From the NCBI RefSeq assembly GCF_028640845.1, contig NC_080548.1:8550314-8614313 (forward strand): a stretch of 64,000 nucleotides of DNA, in the 5' to 3' direction. This DNA is from Ahaetulla prasina (taxonomy: Eukaryota; Chordata; Lepidosauria; Squamata; Colubridae). Shown one piece after another: positions 56,766 to 64,000 of this stretch; the first letter of the stretch is position 1, and every line of letters begins with the position of its first letter. Position numbers and translations under genes: made by a program. Below the pieces are notes generated by a model. The model was not told the DNA's origin and made no database searches. It was given only the letters and a program-made list of their open reading frames with translations.

Positions 56766-57955
56766 TCCTTTCTATTCCTATTTCTGCCAAAAGATAATTA
56801 AGACTGAATTGTCATCACAAAGGAAAAAAAGTACCTTCAGACTGAACAACATATTTGGAAGAAGCCAGGATGGCTTTTTACCCGCACCCCACTCCAAACA
56901 ATATTTTAAAGGATTATTAGATGCCATTCAGTACAAATTGGATTGTATTTCATGGAGCATCATCTGTTAGGCCTCCCATGGAAACATGGAGAATTTTCCC
57001 CAGCCTCAACATTTGGCCATTTCTACAAGAAGGATTCATTACTGATCACTTACACAAAAAACTAAAGAATCCTGAGAATTCAACTGAAAGTGCATCTGTT
57101 TCTATATATATTCGACTTGGACGACCCAACTTCCAGACAGAAGGAGCTATGTGTTATGTGTATTGTATAACAAGATAGTTCAAATATTAATAACTCATCA
57201 GTATCACTGAACCAATTGACTGGAAAGGGTAGATCCTAGCTCGCCTGCTCATAGGTTTGCAGACAACACAACTGCTCTAAAAATACTCAGTGTCCAAAAG
57301 AAGGAAAGCAATCAGCTGAAGCTTGGTTAAGCATTTAGCTGAGAACATTATTCTTGACTTTTATCTAATCAATAATATATAGTTAGCGTTAGCTTCTCTG
57401 TCATATTGCTTGTAGGTGGAATGTAAAGGCCCTGACTATGAGCAGAGATGGAAAATTACTAAAGTTGCAATTTCACTATTCTCCCCTTCAAGGCACTCCT
57501 AGTAATTAAGCATTAAAGGAGATTATACTGACATGATTTTGTTTCTTAGTGATACTGAAACATGAGAAAATACTGGAAATTAGCTTCAATGTTTCTTAAT
57601 GGGGGAAAAAAAACTGTGTATCAATGAGAAGGTGGTATTCAAGCTACTGAGAGAAAGGTTTTGCCAAACCAACCATAAGCAATTGAAGTAAAAAGATTCA
57701 GGATCCTTTCAACATTATTGTTTATGATTGCAGGCTTGTACAGCCGTTAAACCTTTAGCCACAGTTCCATATTTGATTTTATCCATTAATTTTTAACAAC
57801 TGATCATAAAAGTCCTCTAGAAAATCTATCACAGTCTAACACATCACTGATGAACAGGTTGGCTTTAGAGAATTCTGTGGACTGTTTTCTTCAAATAGTT
57901 CTCCTGAAGGCTTAAGACAGATGGAAATAGCAATACAAGAGAATATTTATAGTGT
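56766..57955. other. Unrecognised sequence
   Basis: No feature recognised. Confidence 0.4.
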
Positions 57956-58055
57956 AGGGTTGAACTATAGGGTCTTTGGTACTCTCTGAATTTTGCTGTT
58001 TTCTTGCAGACATTTCATTACCCAAATAGGTAGCATCATCAGTGAACTCCCTTCA
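57956..58055 (-). mobile_element. Second PLE-like family end
   Basis: Minus strand: CACTGATGATGCTACCTATT, TGGGTAATGAAATGTCTGCA, AGAAAACAGC. It matches 12822-12925, with GAAAT in place of GAAAC at the core end. Confidence 0.55.
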
Positions 58056-59155
58056 AAGAGCCCAGCAAAATAGCAGTATAAAAAAAACCCTTTCATACTA
58101 AATATCTATAAACTCAAGTTAATTCTAAACCAACATTGATTTTGTGCAAGAATTTTAAGCTGCATCTGTTAAGGCTCATGAAATCCATGGAAACGTATCA
58201 GGATATATTACAATTCTCTTTTCCTGTTACTCTTGAAAATACATATAATTTTGTGATAATTTTGCATTTCAACAGTAATTTTTATCCTTCAGTTTCTGCT
58301 CATTCTCTCTGCTCATTAGTCATGCTAATGGAAGGTTAAAATGATCATCAAATCTCTCTCTCTCTCTCTGTGTCTCTCTGCATTTCATTTTTTTTGGCCA
58401 GTAAAGAGATGTTTAAAAATTGGCCTGCATCCCTGCTCATATAATCTTCGTATCACTTCTGCAAAATGTGGAAGCAACCATTTGTGAAACCAGCTAGCTC
58501 TAAGTATTTGGGGTCAATGATAAGAAGATCCTTTTTACCAGAACAAAAAATGATGAAGCTAAATGTATCTTTTACTCGTTTGACTCCATTTCTCAATATA
58601 TTTTTACAGACCTCTGGGCAATTTGTGAGAGAGTTCAGAAAGAGAGATTGTTGCCATTGACTGATGAAGAAAATTGGCATGTGGGAGATGGCATTATTGA
58701 GACAGGAAACAGAAGCAGTTGAAGACAAATTATATTTCATAATGGGTGGGGACTGAGAGAAGAAGAGATTGCATCTCATACAAATTATAACGGTCATTAA
58801 GACTGGCAGTTAACAATCAGCAAAGTGTATTTAATCAAGTCCACAAATCAGGATACAGAAGACTGAATGGAAACTCACATAATCTACAACATTCTACCTA
58901 ATGGACAGTTGCACTATTCCATAATGACCTCTTCCTCACTTATAAAAAGTCCCAACATAGTCCTTCACTTGTCCATGTTTATCTCTCTCCCTCTCCTCCT
59001 CCCTCCCTCCAGTCATTAAATAAATGGTTTTAAGTCAAGGACTATGTAAGAACTCCTGGTGAATATCAGCGTAGAACAAGTAATACAATGCAACATGATC
59101 TAGCATTGCGATAATTCACCCACTGCAAAGGGGACTCCACACTCAAATTGAATAT
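58056..59155. other. Unrecognised sequence
   Basis: A short (TC)n run near 58353-58380; otherwise nothing recognised. Confidence 0.4.
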
Positions 59156-59159
59156 TCCA

Positions 59160-59745
59160 GTATATCATAAACAGAGGGATAAAATCAAGATCACGTGAAG
59201 TGTTAGTGCCACTTTATAATGCCTTGGTAAGGCCACACTTGGAATATTGCATCCAGTTTTGGTCTCCATGATGTAAAAAAGATGTTGAGACTCTAGAAAG
59301 AGTGCAGAGAAGAGCAACAAAGATGATTAGAGGACTGGAGGCTAAAACATATGAAGAACAGTTGCAGGAACTGGGTATGTCTAGTTTAATAAAAAGAAGG
59401 ACTAGGGGAGACATGATAGCTGTGTTCCAATATCTCAGGGGTTGCCACAAAGAAGAGGGAGTCGGGCTGTTCTCCAAAGCACCTGAGGGTAGAACAAGAA
59501 GCAATGGGTGGAAACTGATCAAAGAAAGAAGCAACTTAGAACTAAGGAGAAATTTCCTGACAGTTAGAACAATTAATAAGTGGAACGACTTGCCTGCAGA
59601 AGTTGTGAATGCTCCAACACTGGAAATTTTTAAGAAAATGTTGGATAACCATCTGACTGAGATGGTGTAGGGTTTCCTGCCTGGGCAGGGGGTTGGACTA
59701 GAAGGCCTCCAAGGTCCCTTCCAACTCTGTTGTTATGTTATCTCA
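59160..59745 (+). mobile_element. CR1 LINE, 5'-truncated
   Basis: The coding end plus a 3' UTR with TTGGACTAGAAGGCCTCCAA and GGTCCCTTCCAACTCTGTTG, the standard CR1 end. Confidence 0.92.
59302..59670 (+). pseudogene. CR1 LINE reverse transcriptase C-terminal fragment
   Basis: An open frame of 122 codons: MQRRATKMIRGLEAKTYEEQ, SLIKRRTRGDMIAVFQYLRG, LRRNFLTVRTINKWNDLPAE and VVNAPTLEIFKKMLDNHLTE. This is the C-terminal region of CR1 reverse transcriptase, closing at the family's natural stop. Upstream text (HTWNIASSF) is in another frame. No catalytic core remains. Confidence 0.9.
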
Positions 59746-59971
59746 GTAACAGCTGTTGGGAAGTGGTTCACTGAAAGAGAAAAACCACTCTGGATTTGGG
59801 GACTATTATCCAGGTAAAGGACCTAGCAAGTGAGCAGAGTGGTTCCAAAATATCTTTCTGGGGTCTGTTTCTATCTCCAGGTCAATAACATGTAGCTTAT
59901 GATTGGCTAATGTGCATTCATAGCCCATCTGGATGACAACATAGTTGGCATGTCTAATCCCTCACATCCCT

Positions 59972-60509
59972 CACATCCAGGACATAAACTCTTTCAACTC
60001 CTACCCTCAAAATGACGCTATAGAGCACTGCACACCAGAACAACTAGACACAAGAACAGTTTTTCCCCGAAGGCCATCACTCTGCTAAACAAATAATTCC
60101 CTCAACACTGTCAAACTATTTACTAAATCTGCACTACTATTAATCTTCTCATCGTTCCCATCACCAATCTCTTTCCACTTATGACTGTATGACTGTAACT
60201 TTGTTGCTGGCAATCCTTATGATTTATATTGCTATATTGACCATCATTTGTGTTTTAAATGTTGTACCTTGATGAAGGTATCTTTTCTTTTATGTACACT
60301 GAGAGCATATGCATCAAGACAAATTCCTTGTGTGTCCAATCACACTTGGCCAATAAAAATTCTATTCTATTCTATTCTATTCTATTCTATTCTATTCTAT
60401 TCTATTCTATTCTACTCTACTCTACTCTACTCTACTCTACTCTACTCTACTCTACTCTACTCTATTCTATTCTATTCTATTCTATTCTATTCTATTCTAT
60501 TCTATTCTA
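59972..60509 (+). mobile_element. Rex1/CR1 LINE 3' end with long pentanucleotide tail
   Basis: Begins GGACATAAACTCTTTCAACT and ends CTTGGCCAATAAAAATTCTA. The tail (60358-60509) is ATTCT units, a central block of ACTCT units, then ATTCT units again. Confidence 0.9.
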
Positions 60510-60670
60510 ATGGAAAGTGAGAATTACCTTGGGTGGGGGGGGATAAGGGGAAGAGACAGTGGTGGGATTCAAATTTTTTTACTACCAGTTCTGTGGGTGT
60601 GTCTTGGTGGGCGTGTCATGGCTTGGTGGACGTGGCATGGTGGGTGTGGCAGGGGAAGGATACTGTAAAA

Positions 60671-60954
60671 AAGGGCTGGGAAGTGGCTCACCAGACTAAT
60701 GTAGCCTGTTATTAACACACAGCTGCCTGCAGTTACAATTACTGCAGGCTCGAGTCCCACCAGGCCCAAGGTTGACTCAGCCTTCCATCCTTTATAGGGT
60801 AGGTAAAATGAGAACCCAGATTGTTGGGGGGGGGCAATAAGTTGACTTTGTATATAAATATACAAATAGGATGAGACTATTGCCTTACACAATGTAAGCC
60901 GCCCTGAGTCTTCGGAGAAGAGCGGGATATAAATTCAAATAAAAAAAAAAAAAA
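60671..60954 (+). mobile_element. CORE-SINE inserted in the MITE
   Basis: tRNA-like head (GAAGTGGCTCACCAGACTAA, B box GGCTCGAGTCCC), CORE part (AGGGTAGGTAAAATGAGAAC), tail (AAGCCGCCCTGAGTCTTCGG) and poly(A). Same family as 17272-17533. Confidence 0.88.
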
Positions 60955-61046
60955 AACTCCATACCCACCCCACTCCAGAGGAAGGTTACTGCAAAATCCT
61001 CATTTCTTCCCAATCAGTTGGGACTCAGGAGGCAGAGACTAGAGGG

Positions 61047-61186
61047 GAGTGCATAAGAGCACCAGTGTGCCTACCATCCTAATGTTGCCTTTAATTGTAT
61101 TCATTTTATGTATTCAATTCATGCTTATACTTATATATATTATTTAATATGTATTCGACAAAATAAATAAAAAATAATAATAAATA
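61047..61186 (+). mobile_element. LINE 3' tail inserted in the MITE
   Basis: GCATAAGAGCACCAGTGTGC, CTACCATCCTAATG and GACAAAATAAATAAAAAATA: the CACCAGCGTGCC family, as at 1597 and 33875. Confidence 0.82.
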
Positions 61187-61303
61187 GATGGGGGTAGGGT
61201 CAGTCAGAGGTGGTATTTACTGGTTCTCCAAACTACTCAAAATTTCCACTATTGGTTCTCCAGAACTGGTCAGAACCTGCTGAATACCACCTCTGGGAAG
61301 AGA

Positions 61304-61617
61304 TGTTGCTTAGAAAACAATCAGACATGTCATGGTAACTTCCTCTCTAGAACAAGGAACGTCCACAATTGCTTAACTGTCAGAGAAACAAATTTAGGAA
61401 GGAACTGCCTTCATGGATTGGGTGATTAAAAATGGAAATCTGTACCTTCAGACCTACAAGATCTTGTAATGCAGCATTATCATAAAGTAGAATTAGCTCT
61501 TGTAATCATGTTTCCTTTCTGGTTTACCTGGGAGGGCTGACAGCATGGGATTTACTAATAACATGGAAAACACTTTGTTAGTTGCTGGGTATGGAGTTGC
61601 TCTGGAGCAAGTTTATC
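61304..61617. other. Unrecognised sequence
   Basis: No feature recognised. Confidence 0.3.
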
Positions 61618-62475
61618 ATAATTTGTTGCTGTTAGTTGTGAAGTCATGTCCAACCCATCGCAACCCCATGGACAATGTTCCTCCAGGCTTTCCTGTCCTC
61701 TACCATCCTCTGGAGTCCATTTAAGCTCACACCGACTGCTTCAGTGACTCCATCCATCCATCTTGTTCTCTGTCGTCCCGTTCTTCTTTTGCCCTCAATC
61801 GTTCTCAGCATTAGGCTCTTCTCCAGTGAGTCCTTACTTCTCATTAGGTGACCAAAGTGAGTTTTATCTTCAGGATCTGGCCTTCTAAAAAGCAGTCAGG
61901 GGTTGACTGACCAGTTTGATCGCCTTGCAGTCCAGGAGACTCCCAGGAGTCTTCTCCAGCACCAGAGTTCAAAGGCCTCAATTCTTTGGCATTCAGCCTT
62001 CCTTATGGTCCAACTTTCACAGCTGTACATTGTAAGTGGGAAAACCATAGCCTTGACTATATGCACTTTCGTTGGCAGGATGATGTCTCTACTTTTTACT
62101 ATGCTGTCTAGATTTGCCATAGCTTTCCTCCTCAGGAGCAAGTGTCTTTTAATTTTTTGGCCATAGTTCTAATCTGTGGTGATTTTGGAGCCCAGGAAAA
62201 GAAAATCTGTTACTACCTCCATTTCTTCCCTATCTATTTGCCAGGAATTGAGAGAGCTGGATGCCACGATCTTAGTTTTCTTAATGTTGAGTTTCAAGCC
62301 AATTTTTTCACTCTCCTTCACCCACATCAAGAGGCTCTTTAGCTCCTCTTCACTTTCTGCCATTAGACTGGTATCATCTGCATATTTGAGGTTGTTGATA
62401 TTTTTCCTGGCAATCTTAATTCCAACTTTTGATTCATGGAAAACACTACCTAATACTTCAATACCTTAACCTGTT
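61618..62475 (-). mobile_element. BovB (RTE) LINE, 5'-truncated
   Basis: Minus-strand element running from its reverse transcriptase palm to the coding end. The end at the left (TGTTAGTTGTGAAGTCATGT on the plus strand) matches the RTE/BovB 3' end, which squamate SINEs borrow. Confidence 0.9.
61644..62470 (-). pseudogene. BovB reverse transcriptase C-terminal region
   Basis: Read from the high end: NNLKYADDTSLMAESEEELK with catalytic YADD at 62372-62383, then KIGLKLNIKKTKIVASSS, VTDFLFLGSKITTD, RRKAMANLDSIVKSRDIILP, FPLTMYSCESWTIRKAECQR, IEAFELWCWRRLLGVSWTAR, then KSLMLRTIEGKRRTGRQRTR and AWRNIVHGVAMGWT. This is the BovB order. At least two frame changes (around 61890 and 62150) split it. BovB is known for horizontal transfer between squamates and ruminants. 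Confidence 0.9.
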
Positions 62476-62514
62476 GTATTAGGTGATTGTTTAACTGCTA
62501 TGCATATAACTTAG

Positions 62515-63545
62515 GGCAATTAGCAAGCACCATAATCTTGGTTTTGGAGGAGAGTTTTCCCCCAAAAAAGTCTTTCCATTGTGAGCACTTTTTTAAGAGA
62601 ATGCAGTAAGCTTAAGAAACTGATCAATCTTTGTGAAAACAGTATAGCATCATCAGCATGAAAGAGATTGGAGATTATTTCCCAATTTTGGATTATTCCA
62701 CTTGGCAACAAAAAGATTGATAAGCAACTTAAAAAGAAGGGTGGGAATGTACCATTGTGACACATCTTTTTCAAATGGAATTTTTGTAGAGTAATGCCCA
62801 TGCACGTTACATGCATCTTCATTTGAGAATTCCCATGGAGTTTATGGATGAGCGTAAATACTTGTAAGTATTCTTTGATTTCTCTCTTCATTTTCACTCT
62901 ATTTTGAGCACAGAGACAAGATTGAAGGTCCACCTAAGGCAGTGGTGAAATTGAACAAGTTTATTACTGGTTCATTGGCTGTGCATGTGCACATGTGCAG
63001 TGTGCACCATACACCAAATGCAAGATGTGTGAGAGCAGTGCATGTCAAAAGGAGGCATGCGGTAAGTAGAACAGCGAGCAGGGGGTGTGGATCAGCTGTG
63101 GCGCACAATCTATTTTTTTACTTTTAAAAGCATTTTTTTTACTACCTATTTGGCCGAAGGGGTTGTAGAAAAAATGCTTTTAAAAGTAAAAAAAAGGCTC
63201 TGATGATCACGTGGCTCAGCTGGGCATGTTGGGGGGGGCCAGGGATTTTTGCTACCGGTTCCCTGAACTACCCACCGCCATCGCTATCAGATAAGCCGAT
63301 CCGGTCCGAACCGGGAGCATTTCACCCCTGACCTAGGGTCAATAAAATGTAAAATGCTGAGTGGGGTTTGATGGAATATTTTTCAACTAAAAGTTGAAAA
63401 CTTAGAACATAATCAAGAAGAGAGGTCTCTTCCCTGAAGTCTGCCTGCTTACGTTCTCTGTTGCAATCCAGTCCAAAAACTTGTTGTACAAATATATAGC
63501 TTAGTGCTGACCAAATTAAAACTAATTAGGTGGTGATCTCTACTC
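62515..63545 (-). pseudogene. R4/RTE-like non-LTR reverse transcriptase, split by a MITE
   Basis: Right part (63339-63545) gives REETSLLDYVLSFQLLVEKY and SIKPHSAFYIL, an early palm block. Left part (62515-62939) gives NLVSVLKI, then NLFHADDAILFSQ with the catalytic ADD pair near 62650, and in another frame GGKLSSKTKIMVLAN. Order and spacing fit one LINE interrupted at 62940-63330. Clade assignment (R4, RTE or other) is uncertain. Confidence 0.65.
62940..63330. mobile_element. hAT MITE (ACCGGT family)
   Basis: CAGTGGTGAAATTGAACAAG and ACCGGGAGCATTTCACCCCT, flanked by ACCTAAGG and ACCTAGGG (8 bp, one change). It also has an internal palindrome: AATGCTTTTAAAAGTAAAAA and its complement. Confidence 0.87.
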
Positions 63546-64000
63546 CTTTTTCATAGATTGAGATTGCCTAATTTCAGTAAACTTGGAACTGAATCCAAAC
63601 CAATCATTTTATTCAGTGAAAAATGCAATGGTCTCAAATCAAGCTTGATTATGGATACCCATATAGATACAGTCATACATCTGTGGTGCTTCTGGGTTTT
63701 CCTCACCCAAAAGAAAGTTCCAGTCCTTGCCCTTCACCCACATGTTCATCACATGAACGAATCAGGTACTCTCCAGAACAGAAGATACCTCCTCATTCTT
63801 CTCAGCACAGCTACAGGGCACAACGACCTTGACATTCTGGAAATAATGTTATTTTGACTACATATCATCTTCACTCCATACAATCCCCGCCGCCATTTTC
63901 CCACAATAGACTTTGTGGCAGGCCTGAAGGCTCAAAGACAAAAAATGGCTTCCAGATCTGATAGGGGATAAATGGACAGACAATTAATGTATCCTGAAAC
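63546..64000. other. Unrecognised sequence
   Basis: Open frames of up to 99 codons (63558-63857) have no recognisable domain; no repeat recognised. Confidence 0.35.

Larger units (their letters stand above)
60557..61295. mobile_element. hAT MITE containing a SINE and a LINE tail
   Basis: Ends CAGTGGTGGGATTCAAATTT and CTGCTGAATACCACCTCTG with the exact 8-bp duplication GGAAGAGA (60549-60556, 61296-61303). The MITE body is complete once two insertions are removed. Confidence 0.92.

Noticed and set aside
63558..63857. 99-codon open frame near the right edge
   Set aside because: No domain and no supporting signals; an overlapping frame of similar length exists, as expected by chance.

Overview
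This is 64 kb of vertebrate, almost certainly snake (colubroid-type squamate), intergenic DNA. The evidence is the repeat content: LINEs whose 3' ends read CACTTGGCCAATAAAAA and run into (ATTCT)n, a BovB/RTE LINE, a Sauria-type tRNA SINE and a CORE-type tRNA SINE, L2-type LINEs ending in a GGCGGTATAAA hairpin plus AATAAA tail, Penelope-like elements (PLEs), and many hAT MITEs with exact 8-bp target duplications. I found no convincing host exon, tRNA, rRNA gene or CRISPR. Every long reading frame belongs to a transposable element or a simple repeat.

Layout. 1-9 kb: a mariner-type MITE, L2 LINE ends, a Rex1/CR1-type LINE, then nested PLE pieces, one of them split by a deleted chromodomain Ty3/Gypsy element (6328-8342, TSD TTCAT). 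9-27 kb: mostly old or unrecognised sequence with scattered MITEs, SINEs, a 5S-rRNA-derived SINE, a solo LTR nested in a hAT MITE, LINE endonuclease and C-terminal scraps, and a PLE scrap between two long (TA)n tracts. 27-34 kb: a minus-strand Rex1/CR1 LINE carrying an L2 insertion, an L1-like scrap, a hAT MITE expanded by a 12-unit minisatellite, and a LINE interrupted by another LINE. 34-36.5 kb: largely unrecognised. 36.6-45.4 kb: a head-to-tail PLE array of three units plus a fourth end closed by a perfect 162-bp inverted repeat. 45.4-50 kb: MITEs, a minus L2 and a solo LTR. 50.7-55.2 kb: a Mag-like Ty3/Gypsy element with LTRs that look identical (178 bp) and TSD CTTAT, inserted in an older LINE. 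55-64 kb: CR1, Rex1/CR1, a MITE containing a SINE and a LINE tail, BovB, and an R4/RTE-like LINE split by a MITE.

The nesting gives a relative chronology: hAT MITEs and old LINEs first, then CORE-SINE, L2 and Rex1/CR1 LINE insertions, then the PLE array and LTR elements. The most interesting signals are the hammerhead-ribozyme-like core in the PLE terminal repeats (two families), the recurrent contact of PLE ends with (TA)n tracts, and the Gypsy copy whose identical LTRs contrast with a frame-broken interior.
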